Of a stretch of 64,000 nucleotides of DNA, positions 46,381 to 54,198 are shown piece after piece; position 1 is the first letter of the stretch, and every line of letters begins with the position of its first letter. Origin of the DNA: Wenzhouxiangella sediminis (lineage in GTDB: Bacteria; Pseudomonadota; Gammaproteobacteria; Xanthomonadales; Wenzhouxiangellaceae). Position numbers and translations under genes: made by a program. A model generated the notes under the pieces. The model was not told the origin of the DNA, did not search any database, and was given only the letters and a program-made list of their open reading frames with translations. The stretch lies in NCBI RefSeq assembly GCF_003410055.1, contig NZ_QUZK01000046.1, positions 62,001 to 126,000 on the forward strand. The letters are read 5' to 3'.

Positions 46381-46398
46381 ATCCGTTCACCGGCACCA
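46381..46398 (+). repeat. direct repeat copy 2 (orphan tRNA-Thr 3' end)
   Basis: Exact copy of 46203-46220 without the rest of a tRNA. It is followed, as in copy 1, by a terminator. Confidence 0.85.
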
Positions 46399-46410
46399 TA
46401 ATTTTGGAGA

Positions 46411-46437
46411 AGCCTCGCACCTTTGCGGGGCTTTTTC
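46411..46437 (+). terminator. second rho-independent terminator
   Basis: Stem AGCCTCGCA/TGCGGGGCT (one G-T pair), 4-base loop and five Ts. It sits 177 bp after the first terminator, keeping the same order relative to the tRNA-end copy. No gene upstream needs it, so it appears to be the duplicated copy of the tRNA terminator module. Confidence 0.85.
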
Positions 46438-46451
46438 AGTTCTAGGGCTTC

Positions 46452-46468
46452 GATTCGAACCGCTGACC
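46452..46468 (-). repeat. second inverted partial copy of the tRNA T arm
   Basis: GATTCGAACCGCTGACC is the reverse complement of tRNA bases 46189-46205. Followed, like the first copy, by a TCGGTTCGA motif. Confidence 0.75.
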
Positions 46469-46487
46469 AAACAATCGGTTCGACCCA

Positions 46488-47087
46488 CTACTCCCTGATC
46501 GCCTCGAACTCGAAAATCAGATCCACCTCGTCGCCGACGAGGTTCCGCTCGACGCCGTAGGTCATGCCCCATTCGCTCCTGCGGATGGTGGTCCGGGCGG
46601 ACACGCCCAGCGTGTATTCGCCGTGGCCGAACGGATACTCGGCGGCCTTGTTGAGGGTCACGTCCAGCGAAACGGGGCGGGTTTCCCCGAGGAGGGTGAG
46701 CTTTCCTTCGAGCGTGCCGCGCCTGGGGTCGTCGTCTTCGGGCTGCCAGTCAGTCGCTTCGAAACGGATTGTTGCGTGCTCGTCGGCGTCCAGGAAATCA
46801 TCGTTGCGGAGATGCTCGTCGCGACGGTCATGGTTGGTGAAGACGCTGTCGGCTTGCACGAGCACTTCGCCCTCGCGCAGTTCGTTGGCTGCCTCGTCGT
46901 AGACGAAGCTTCCCTCCGCCTCCAGGAACTGACCGAGCGTGTCGGCATAGCCGATGTGCTCGACCAGGAAACCGATCGAGAAATGATCTTCATCGATCCG
47001 GTACTGCGCGTTTTCGGCCAGGGCGGGAAGTGACGAGGCGAGGATGAGTGTCGCCAGGGTGGTGCGGACCTTGGAAAGGAGTTTCAT
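46488..47087 (-). CDS. YceI family lipid-binding-type periplasmic protein
   Basis: Secreted 199-residue lipocalin-like barrel. After the signal peptide (TTLATLILASSLPALA) comes YRIDEDHFSIGFLVEHIGYA, the standard YceI start, and FTNHDRRDEHLRNDDFLDAD, then the end NLVGDEVDLIFEFEAI. YceI proteins bind isoprenoid-like lipids (polyprenyl chains, known from structures of relatives). ATG 47087 has GGAGG five bases upstream, and it overlaps the stop of the CDP-alcohol phosphatidyltransferase gene by ATGA, so the two are coupled; a lipid connection is plausible. Confidence 0.92.
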   Translation of the reverse strand: MKLLSKVRTTLATLILASSLPALAENAQYRIDEDHFSIGFLVEHIGYADTLGQFLEAEGSFVYDEAANELREGEVLVQADSVFTNHDRRDEHLRNDDFLDADEHATIRFEATDWQPEDDDPRRGTLEGKLTLLGETRPVSLDVTLNKAAEYPFGHGEYTLGVSARTTIRRSEWGMTYGVERNLVGDEVDLIFEFEAIRE

Positions 47088-47809
47088 GGCATCCTCCATT
47101 GCGTAGGTTGGGAAGCCCGGCGATGACGAAACAGCCAGGCCGTATCCAGGGCGAAGGAGATAGTCAGCGCCAGCAGCGCGCCGGCAAGCAGGGTCGCCCT
47201 GAGCGCTTCGGGCAGGAAAGGCAGCAGGGCCGTCGGCAATGCACCGACCTGGACGACGCACACGAGCTTGCGGCGGAAGCGATCGGGGAGGGGGCGTGAC
47301 AGCCAGGGCAGCAGCAGGCCGGCCAGGACGAAGACCGGGCGCATCAGGCCGATCGCCAGCACCCAGGCCGGCGCCAGGCCGGAAAGCCATAGAGCGGCGC
47401 ACAACACCAGGATCAGTGCGGCGTCCGTTTCCATATCGAAGCGTGCCCCGAATGCGCTGGATTCGTCGAAGCGGCGGGCCAGCCAGCCGTCGAGGCCGTC
47501 GAGCGCCAGGGCGGCGAGGGTCAGCGCGATGACCGCCCCGGCCCTTTCCCGAAAGAGGTCCGGCTCGATCAATGCGCCGGCCAGGGAGCAGACAATCACG
47601 GCGCGCAGCAGGGTCACCCGGTTGGCCCAACCCGACAGCGTCCGGTCCGGCCGGATGTGCGCCAGGATCGCGGCAAGCAACGTGTAGGCCGCCACTCCGC
47701 CGAGGACGGGCCAGCCGTTTCCCCGCCAGGCTTCGGCCAGCCAGGCCGACAGGCCGGCGGTGAGGATCGCGCCGGCGCCCAGGTCGAACCCGATGCCTTT
47801 GCCTTTCAT
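47084..47809 (-). CDS. CDP-alcohol phosphatidyltransferase family protein
   Basis: Inner-membrane enzyme of 241 residues that joins a CDP-activated lipid to an alcohol. The signature D-x2-D-G-x2-A-R-x8-G-x3-D-x3-D is complete: LDGLDGWLARRF followed by SSAFGARFDMETDA. Six helices are predicted. Which alcohol it uses is unknown. It is divergently placed (about 100 bp) from the pterin-like cluster, and could supply a lipid anchor to that product; this is inference. ATG 47809 was chosen; the longer open frame upstream is unlikely. Confidence 0.88.
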   Translation of the reverse strand: MKGKGIGFDLGAGAILTAGLSAWLAEAWRGNGWPVLGGVAAYTLLAAILAHIRPDRTLSGWANRVTLLRAVIVCSLAGALIEPDLFRERAGAVIALTLAALALDGLDGWLARRFDESSAFGARFDMETDAALILVLCAALWLSGLAPAWVLAIGLMRPVFVLAGLLLPWLSRPLPDRFRRKLVCVVQVGALPTALLPFLPEALRATLLAGALLALTISFALDTAWLFRHRRASQPTQWRMP

Positions 47810-47907
47810 GCTTGCATCGTGCCACATCGCGCTGGGCCGGTGCGTCAACGTCGCTCTCACTGGGTTATCGTGATGATTGGCGTGCCATTGCAAGGGAAAC
47901 CCGATCG

Positions 47908-48882
47908 ATGACCGAAATCGCCCGTGCCTTCTGGATCGTTGCGCCCGGTCGCGGCGAGATCCGCGAAGAGGCCTTGCCCCGGCCGAAGAAGCGGGAAGTG
48001 GCTGTTCGTACACTGCATTCCGGTATCAGCCGGGGCACCGAGTCGCTGGTTTTCAACGGTCGTGTGCCCGAATCGGAACATGAGCGGATGCGCGCGCCGT
48101 TCCAGCAGGGTGACTTTCCCGCCCCCGTGAAGTACGGCTACTGCGCGGTGGGCCGCGTCGAAGCGGGCGAGGAGGGACTCGTGGGGCACAGCGTGTTCTG
48201 CCTGCATCCCCATCAGGATCGCTTCGTGGTTCCCGCCGACGCCGTACTGCCCCTGCCCGATGCCGTACCCGCCGACCGGGCCGTGCTGGCGGCCAATATG
48301 GAGACGGCGCTCAACGGCGTGTGGGACGCCCGCGTCGGTCCCGGCGACCGGGTGACGGTGGTGGGCGCCGGGGTGGTCGGTGCCCTGGTCGCCTGGCTGG
48401 TCGGCCGCGTGCCGGGCACCGAAGTCACGCTGGTCGACGTGGCCCCGGGGCGGCAGGCCCTGGCCGAGGCCCTGGGCGTGGCATTCGCCGCGCCGGAGGG
48501 CGCCGCGGGTGAGCAGGACGTGGTCGTCCACGCCAGCGGAACCGAGGCCGGACTGGTGACCGCCCTGGGCCTGGCCGGCAACCAGGCTCGTGTCGTGGAA
48601 ATGAGCTGGTACGGCGATCGGCGGCCGGCCGTACCGCTGGGCGAGGCGTTTCACTCGCGCCGACTGTCGCTGGTGGGCAGCCAGGTGGGGCAACTGCCGC
48701 CCGATCGCCAGCCGCGCTGGGATCATCGACGGCGGCTCTCACTGGCGCTTCGCCTGCTCGCCGATCCAGGGCTGGATGCCCTGATATCCGGGACGAGCGA
48801 ATTCGAACACCTGCCCGAGGATATGCCCGGCCTGCTGGCCGGCGCGGGCGAAGTCCTCTGCCACCGCGTCGACTACGACTGA
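47908..48882 (+). CDS. BchC-like medium-chain dehydrogenase without zinc cysteine
   Basis: MDR-superfamily oxidoreductase, 324 residues. The nucleotide-binding domain has VVGAGVVGALVAWL and LVDVAPGRQALAEALG. The zinc-cysteine position reads HSGISRGTES instead of GxCGTD, like BchC and related enzymes, which oxidise a secondary alcohol on a tetrapyrrole. So the catalytic zinc is probably lost. It is the first gene of a run with a pterin-synthase homologue, a glycosyltransferase, a methyltransferase and a flippase-like gene (gap 29 bp, then overlaps). Confidence 0.85.
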   Translation: MTEIARAFWIVAPGRGEIREEALPRPKKREVAVRTLHSGISRGTESLVFNGRVPESEHERMRAPFQQGDFPAPVKYGYCAVGRVEAGEEGLVGHSVFCLHPHQDRFVVPADAVLPLPDAVPADRAVLAANMETALNGVWDARVGPGDRVTVVGAGVVGALVAWLVGRVPGTEVTLVDVAPGRQALAEALGVAFAAPEGAAGEQDVVVHASGTEAGLVTALGLAGNQARVVEMSWYGDRRPAVPLGEAFHSRRLSLVGSQVGQLPPDRQPRWDHRRRLSLALRLLADPGLDALISGTSEFEHLPEDMPGLLAGAGEVLCHRVDYD

Positions 48883-48911
48883 AATCCAATCACTGCAATC
48901 CAGGAACCAGG

Positions 48912-49310
48912 ATGTTTTCACTCACCGTTCGTGACCATTTCATGATCGCCCACAGTTTCACCGGCGAGATCTTCGGGCCTGCGCAGAAGCTTCACGGCGC
49001 CACCTATGTCGTCGAGGCCAGTTTCATGCGCCCCGAGCTCGACGATGACGATCTCGTCGTCGACATCGGCCTGGCCGGCGAGGTGCTGGGCAAGATACTG
49101 GGGGAGTTCAATTTCCGAAACCTCGATGAGCTCGAGCAATTCGAGGGACGCAACACGACGACCGAGTTCATGGCCCGGGTGGTTTTCGACCGGCTCGCTG
49201 AAGCGATCGAAAACGGCCGGCTGGGGCCGACCGGCCAGGGGCTCACTCGCCTGCGCGTGGAGCTGCACGAGTCCCACGTCGCCCGGGCCGCCTACGAGGC
49301 GAGTATTTGA
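48912..49310 (+). CDS. 6-pyruvoyl-tetrahydropterin synthase/QueD-like protein, non-canonical active site
   Basis: 132 residues, T-fold. IAHSF supplies the first zinc histidine, but the CxxxHGHxY motif reads AQKLHGATY, so both the catalytic cysteine (Ala) and one zinc histidine (Ala) are missing. The LDH-type catalytic aspartate-histidine position reads NLDELEQF. RNTTTEFMARVVFDRL and the substrate-binding glutamate (ELHESHVARAAYEA) are kept. It probably still binds a pterin-like ring, but the usual lyase reaction is doubtful. It overlaps the GT4 gene by 4 nt (TTGA). Confidence 0.85.
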   Translation: MFSLTVRDHFMIAHSFTGEIFGPAQKLHGATYVVEASFMRPELDDDDLVVDIGLAGEVLGKILGEFNFRNLDELEQFEGRNTTTEFMARVVFDRLAEAIENGRLGPTGQGLTRLRVELHESHVARAAYEASI

Positions 49311-50383
49311 GTCTCTCGGCGACTTTCATCGTGCCCGGTGACCCGGGCCAGCGCACGGGCGGCTATCTCTACGATGCCCGCATCGTTGACCAGCTGCGCG
49401 CGCTGGGATGGTCGGTCGAGGTAATTGGGCTCGAGGGGCGTTTCCCCGATGCCGACGGGACGGCCCGAAGGTCCATGGAGCAGGCTCTGGCCGCCGTCCC
49501 GGACGGCCAGGCCGTGGTCATCGACGGATTGGCGCTCGGCGGCGTCCCCGAGGCCGTTACCGCACAGTCAGGCCGCCTGGATCTCACTGCGCTGGTGCAT
49601 CACCCACTGGCCGATGAAACCGGGTTGAGCCCTGCCTTGCGCACGCGGCTGCTCGCGAGCGAGGCGCGCGCGCTGGCGGCCTGCCGCCGTGTCATCGTGA
49701 CCAGCCCGTTCACTGCGCGGCGCCTGGGCGTGCTGGGGCTGGATCCACGCCCGCCGGCGGTGATCGAGCCGGGCGTCGAGCCAGCCGCACTGGCCGGGCC
49801 GGTCGCCGACCGCCTGGCCGGTCGCGAGTCCGGCGGATGCGAAAGGCTGCTTTGCGTGGCCAGCCTGACGCCGCGCAAGGGCCAGGACATTCTGGTGCAG
49901 GCGCTGGCTGCGCTGGTCGACCGCGACTGGCACTGCGTGCTGGTCGGCTCGACCCGACGCGACGCTGAATTCGCCGCGCGTGTGCGCCGCGCCATCGACG
50001 AGGCCGGCCTGGGTGCGCGGATCGAATGCGTCGGGGAGTGCGGGCACCAGGCCCTGTCGGCCGAGTATCACCGCGCGAGCCTGTGCCTGTTGCCCTCGCA
50101 CTACGAGGGCTACGGCATGGTCGTGGCCGAATCCCTGGCCCGCGGCCTGCCGCTGATCTCGACCACCGGCGGCGCGCTGGCCGATACCGCGCCCGCCGAC
50201 TGCTGCCTTCGGTGCGCGCCGGGCGACGTCGAAGGTTTTCGTTCGGCCCTGCAGCGCTGGTTCGATGATGGCGCGCTTCGTCACCGCCTTGTGCGCGCGG
50301 CGGTCGGCAGGCGCAATGGGTTGCGCGACTGGCCTGCGGCGGGAAGCGCGTTCTCGGCGGCGTTGCGGGAGGTGCCGGCATGA
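49307..50383 (+). CDS. GT4-type glycosyltransferase
   Basis: 358-residue GT-B glycosyltransferase. It starts at TTG 49307, overlapping the stop of the pterin-synthase homologue. The acceptor domain opens with IVPGDPGQRTGGYLYDARIV, and the donor domain has LCVASLTPRKGQDILVQALA and, for the nucleotide-sugar pocket, LLPSHYEGYGMVVAESLARG (ExxG motif variant YEGYG...AE). Substrates cannot be read from sequence. Its position between a pterin enzyme and a methyltransferase suggests it glycosylates the cluster product. Confidence 0.85.
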   Translation: MSLSATFIVPGDPGQRTGGYLYDARIVDQLRALGWSVEVIGLEGRFPDADGTARRSMEQALAAVPDGQAVVIDGLALGGVPEAVTAQSGRLDLTALVHHPLADETGLSPALRTRLLASEARALAACRRVIVTSPFTARRLGVLGLDPRPPAVIEPGVEPAALAGPVADRLAGRESGGCERLLCVASLTPRKGQDILVQALAALVDRDWHCVLVGSTRRDAEFAARVRRAIDEAGLGARIECVGECGHQALSAEYHRASLCLLPSHYEGYGMVVAESLARGLPLISTTGGALADTAPADCCLRCAPGDVEGFRSALQRWFDDGALRHRLVRAAVGRRNGLRDWPAAGSAFSAALREVPA

Positions 50384-51240
50384 TGCCGGGCGCGGATTCA
50401 CGATTCGACGGCGATTGGCTGGCGCTGCGCGAGGCGGCCGACCACACGGCGCGCTCGGACGCGCTCGCCGGGCGACTGGCCGAGCGGCTCGCGCGCCGCG
50501 CGCCGCTGCGCGTTCTCGACCTGGGCGCCGGCACGGGCAGCAACCTGCGCTGGCTCGCGCCCCGACTGCCCGGTCCGCAAGACTGGCTGTTGCTCGACCA
50601 CGACGCGGAACTGCTCGATCGCGCACAAGTTCTGGCCGCCCCGGTTTCGCGCGACGATCGCCCGACTCGCGTCGAGGCGCGCTGCGCCGATCTCGCTGAA
50701 CTATCGCCCGAGCTTTTCGAGGGGTTGGACCTGATGACCGCGTCGGCCCTGTTCGACCTGGTCTCGGCGTCCTGGCTGGAGCAATTGGCTGACTGCATCG
50801 CAAGTGCCGGCGCGGCGGCCCTGTTCGCGCTTACCGTCGACGGCCGGCGCGGTTTCGTGGACGCCGCAGGTCGAGCGCTGATCGACGATGCCGATCGCTG
50901 GATGGTCCGGCAGTTCAATGCCCATCAGCTTCGCGCCAAGGGCCTGGGCAGGGCGCTGGGGCCGGCCGCCGCATCCGCGCTGCCCGAAGCGCTGACTGCG
51001 GCCGGCTTGCGGGTCTTCACCGAGCGCGCCGACTGGCGACTGGCAGCGGGTGAGCCGCAAAACGGGCCATTGGCTCAGGCCCTGATCGCCGACTGGTCGC
51101 AGGCCGTGGAAGAGCAGTCGCCTGAATCGAAGGCGCAGGTGGCCGCCTGGCGTGATCGGCGCCTGGCCACGCTCGAGGCGGGGCGAATCGGCCTTTATGT
51201 CGGTCACGTCGATGTTCTGGCTCTGCCGGAGGCGCCGTGA
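50380..51240 (+). CDS. class I SAM-dependent methyltransferase
   Basis: 286 residues. The SAM motif is VLDLGAGTGSNLRWL, followed by LLLDHDAELLDRAQ (acidic residue for the ribose), and LMTASALFDLVSASWLEQLA, as in COG-type small-molecule methyltransferases. It overlaps its neighbours by 4 nt on each side, so is translationally coupled to the GT4 and the flippase-like genes. Acceptor unknown; likely the cluster product. Confidence 0.85.
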   Translation: MMPGADSRFDGDWLALREAADHTARSDALAGRLAERLARRAPLRVLDLGAGTGSNLRWLAPRLPGPQDWLLLDHDAELLDRAQVLAAPVSRDDRPTRVEARCADLAELSPELFEGLDLMTASALFDLVSASWLEQLADCIASAGAAALFALTVDGRRGFVDAAGRALIDDADRWMVRQFNAHQLRAKGLGRALGPAAASALPEALTAAGLRVFTERADWRLAAGEPQNGPLAQALIADWSQAVEEQSPESKAQVAAWRDRRLATLEAGRIGLYVGHVDVLALPEAP

Positions 51241-52169
51241 GTGAAAGGCGACAGCCGGGACCCTCACTGCGCTGGTTGATCAGCCTGGCGGTGCTCGCCG
51301 CGCTTTTGTGGTGGCTCGATCCCGCCCGGGTGGCCGCCCAGGTCACGGCCCTCTCGCCCGGCTGGCTGGCCGCCGCCCTGGTGGTCACTGTGGTTCAGGT
51401 GTTGCTGTCGGCCTGGCGCTGGCGGTTCACCGCCAGCCGGCTGGGCCTGGCGCTGTCTCGAACGCGGGCGCTGGCCGACTACTACCTGGCGATGTTCGTC
51501 AACCAGGTCCTGCCCGGCGGCGTGCTGGGCGACGCGCTGCGGGCGCACCGCCACGCGTGCCACAGCGGCGCGGTCGGTCCGGCCTGGCGGGCGGTCCTGA
51601 TCGAGCGTTTTTCGGGCCAGCTTGTCGTTGCGCTGGGTACCGCCGGCGTGCTGCTGTTCATGCCGCTCTGGCGAGACGCGCTGGCCGCTCTATGGCCCGA
51701 GCGGGTCGGGGTCTGGATGGCGGCCGCGGCGGTACTCGGTCTGTCGGCCATCGCGCTCTCCGGCGCGGCGAGGCGCTTTCCACAGGGCTGGCGCGATCTT
51801 CGCGCCGACCTGTATCGGGCAATGCTGGCGCCGTCGGCCTGGCCGCGGCAGCTGGCGGCTTCGCTGGCGGTGGTGTGCAGCTATGCGCTGGTGTTTGCCC
51901 TGGCCGCGCGCGGCATCGGTGTCGGCCTCGACTTTGCCGTGTTGCTGGCCGTCGGCCTGCCGGTCCTGCTGGCCATGCTGATTCCTTTCTCGGTCGCCGG
52001 CTGGGGCTTTCGCGAGGCGGCCGCGGCGGCCGTGTGGCTGGCGCTGGGCTTGCCAGGCGAACAGGGCGTGGCGGTGGCGATGACCTACGGCGCCATCAAC
52101 CTGGTCGGGGCGTTGCCGGGGGCGGTCGTGCTGGCCCGGCGTCCGCTTCAGTCATGGAGGGCAAGATAG
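51237..52169 (+). CDS. flippase-like UPF0104 (LPG synthase TM) membrane protein
   Basis: 310 residues with about seven helices. Motifs of the UPF0104/lysylphosphatidylglycerol synthetase TM family are YYLAMFVNQVLPGGVLGDALRA (first cytoplasmic face block), AVLIERFSGQLVVALG and FREAAAAAVWLALGLPGEQG. Such proteins flip lipid-linked compounds. It is the last gene of the five-gene run, coupled to the methyltransferase (GTGAG overlap at 51237-51240), which suggests that the product is moved across the inner membrane. Confidence 0.85.
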   Translation: MSERRQPGPSLRWLISLAVLAALLWWLDPARVAAQVTALSPGWLAAALVVTVVQVLLSAWRWRFTASRLGLALSRTRALADYYLAMFVNQVLPGGVLGDALRAHRHACHSGAVGPAWRAVLIERFSGQLVVALGTAGVLLFMPLWRDALAALWPERVGVWMAAAAVLGLSAIALSGAARRFPQGWRDLRADLYRAMLAPSAWPRQLAASLAVVCSYALVFALAARGIGVGLDFAVLLAVGLPVLLAMLIPFSVAGWGFREAAAAAVWLALGLPGEQGVAVAMTYGAINLVGALPGAVVLARRPLQSWRAR

Positions 52170-52297
52170 ATGGCCTCGCCGATCTCGGTGCCCCAGTGGA
52201 ACAGCAACAGGCCGAGGATGATCATGCCCACGCCCATGATGAGTCTTTGCGGGCCCTTGCCGATGCGGTTCCATTTCTGCCTGATCGTTTCGTTCAT
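52148..52297 (-). CDS. 49-residue single-helix membrane protein (antisense to flippase 3' end)
   Basis: Too short to stand out, but well formed: MNETIRQKWNRIGKGPQRLI, a hydrophobic helix (GVGMIILGLLLFHWG) and the end EAIYLALHD. GGAG lies eight bases upstream of ATG 52297. The N-terminus is basic, as for a membrane anchor with its tail in the cytosol. The 3' end overlaps the flippase-like gene tail (52148-52169) on the other strand. No family is recognised; it may be a regulator or subunit of a membrane complex. Confidence 0.6.
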   Translation of the reverse strand: MNETIRQKWNRIGKGPQRLIMGVGMIILGLLLFHWGTEIGEAIYLALHD

Positions 52298-52396
52298 GCC
52301 GGCTCTCCGTTCTGTCATGGCTGGATGGAAGCGCTCATATTGGCGCCCGTTCCCCGGACACGCCAGTGACGATGGTCATCGCAGGGGGAAAGTGTT

Positions 52397-53224
52397 TTGA
52401 AACAGTGGCTTGAAGGCACGCTCCGGGTCGAGGAGTGGACCGCGGATACGACCGTGGCCGTGGTGACCTGGGCGGTTTTGCTTGCAGTCAGCCTGGACGC
52501 GGCGTTCGATGCGGGCGGTTCGGCGGCGACCGCCCTGCTGGCGGCCGGTCTTTTTCTGGTCTATCTCGTGGCCCTGCTGGCGGTGGCGGTCCGGCAGTCG
52601 CCGTCGCCGCAACGCGCCCGGGTTTGCCTGGGTGTTGAACTGGGTGCGGCCATCGGCCTTTTCGTGCTGATGCCGCTCGACTATCTCGCGATCCTGCTGG
52701 TCATCTGGTCCGCCCAGGCGAGCTGGTTCGTCGATCTTCGGCGCGCCATCGCGCTGGCCCTGGCCGTGTCGCTCGCGTTCCTTTTCGCCAGGCCCCTGGC
52801 CTGGGGCGAGGCGTTCGAGCTGTCGTCCTGGGCACTGTTCTCGATGTTCAACGTCTTCGCCGCGGTGATGATGACCCTGGTTCGCCGCGAGCAGGTGGCG
52901 CGCCTGAAGCTGGAGCGCTCCAACCGGCAGCTCGAGACCGCCCGCGACATGCTCTCGGAGGCCGCCCGTCAGGCCGAGACGATGCGTCTGGATGCCTTGC
53001 GGGAGGCGCCGGTGTTGGCCGAGCCCCTGACCGACAAGGAACGCGAGATCCTGCGCCTGGCCGCCTCTGGTTGCAGCAACCGGATGATCGCGGAACTGCT
53101 GCACAATTCCGAGGGAACCATCAAGAACCACTTTTCGAACATTCTCGGCAAGCTCGGCGTGAGGGATCGAACGGCCGCGGTCGTGCGGGCGCTTGGCTCG
53201 GGCCTTCTCGATGAGGGCCGCTGA
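52397..53224 (+). CDS. membrane-anchored LuxR-type regulator
   Basis: 275 residues: five to six membrane helices (about 20-170), an 18-residue coiled-coil linker (RSNRQLETARDMLSEAAR), and a C-terminal LuxR helix-turn-helix (LTDKEREILRLAASGCSNRM, then IAELLHNSEGTIKNHFSNIL). The arrangement is one-component: sensor and DNA binding in one chain with no receiver or kinase domain. The start is TTG 52397, with GGGGGA eight bases upstream. It lies between the glycosylation operon and the RibD/RibA genes and is a good candidate regulator of both. Confidence 0.83.
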   Translation: MKQWLEGTLRVEEWTADTTVAVVTWAVLLAVSLDAAFDAGGSAATALLAAGLFLVYLVALLAVAVRQSPSPQRARVCLGVELGAAIGLFVLMPLDYLAILLVIWSAQASWFVDLRRAIALALAVSLAFLFARPLAWGEAFELSSWALFSMFNVFAAVMMTLVRREQVARLKLERSNRQLETARDMLSEAARQAETMRLDALREAPVLAEPLTDKEREILRLAASGCSNRMIAELLHNSEGTIKNHFSNILGKLGVRDRTAAVVRALGSGLLDEGR

Positions 53225-53243
53225 AGCGTGGTTTCCGCCGAGG

Positions 53244-54164
53244 TCAGTCGAGAGCAGGCTCGCGCAGGATGACGTCCACGAGGAGCTCGTCCTCGAGCCG
53301 GAAAGTACGGATGCGCGGACGGCGGGCTTCATCGAGCCGATCGATGGCGGGCAGGTCGAGGCCGTTGCGTCCCGATCCGATGATCAGCGGGGCGATGAGC
53401 AAGTGAATCCGGTCGAGTGCGTCGGCGTGCATGAACCCGGAGACGGTATCAGCGCCCCCTTCGACCAGGAGGCGCTGCAGGCCGCGCTCGGCCAGGGCAT
53501 CGAGGATGCTGGCCGGGGAGAAACGGCCTCGGTCGAGCGGCAGCCGGACGCGTTCGACGTGAGCGGGCGCGGGTGAGGGCGCCGCATCGTCCGCGATCAG
53601 CTGGAGCACACGGTGCGGTCCCGAGCCTTCTTCGAACAGGGGGCCGACCGCGTCCACGCGAGCGCGGGGATCGACGATGACGGGCACCGGGTTGGGGCCG
53701 GTCACGTTCCGGACGGTTAACTGCGGCAAGTCCGCGCAGGCCGTGCCGGCGCCGACCAGCACGGCGTCGACCAGCGCCCGCAGGCGGTGCAGGTGCGCCA
53801 GGGCAACGGGACCGTTGATGTACTGCGAGTGACCGGTGCGCGTGGCGATTCGTCCGTCCAGGCTCTGGCCGAGCTGGGCGACGACGATCCGTTCGGCGGT
53901 GGCGATCGGCCCCAGGACGTCGAGCAGGGCGGCTGCGCTATCATCGAGAGCGGTATCGGCTTGCCAGTCTCCAGAGCGGTGCAGCTGGAGTCGGACGCCG
54001 GGCATCGGAGCATTCAGGGTCGGCTCGACCGTCCAGTCGTGGTTGCGGGCCGAGACCAGGAAGTCCCAGATCGCGTCCGGGGCGTTCGGGCGGCCGTCGT
54101 CGGTCGTGGGCAAGGCTGGCAATTCACACAATCCAGCCCCATTTGTCTTAGGTTCATCGGTCAT
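53244..54164 (-). CDS. RibD C-terminal-type (dihydrofolate-reductase-fold) reductase
   Basis: 306 residues. Residues about 95-300 are a RibD_C domain: VVAQLGQSLDGRIATRTGHS, then DAVLVGAGTACADLPQLTVR, and LLVEGGADTVSGFM. The deaminase half of bifunctional RibD is absent; instead there is an unassigned N-terminal extension (about 90 residues, DAIWDFLVSARNHDWTV). In riboflavin synthesis this domain reduces the ribosylamino side chain to ribityl. It is divergent from the GTP cyclohydrolase II gene, with 34 bp between the chosen starts. Confidence 0.83.
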   Translation of the reverse strand: MTDEPKTNGAGLCELPALPTTDDGRPNAPDAIWDFLVSARNHDWTVEPTLNAPMPGVRLQLHRSGDWQADTALDDSAAALLDVLGPIATAERIVVAQLGQSLDGRIATRTGHSQYINGPVALAHLHRLRALVDAVLVGAGTACADLPQLTVRNVTGPNPVPVIVDPRARVDAVGPLFEEGSGPHRVLQLIADDAAPSPAPAHVERVRLPLDRGRFSPASILDALAERGLQRLLVEGGADTVSGFMHADALDRIHLLIAPLIIGSGRNGLDLPAIDRLDEARRPRIRTFRLEDELLVDVILREPALD

Positions 54165-54198
54165 GGAACGACATAATGGCACAGGCGGTGATAAGTTC

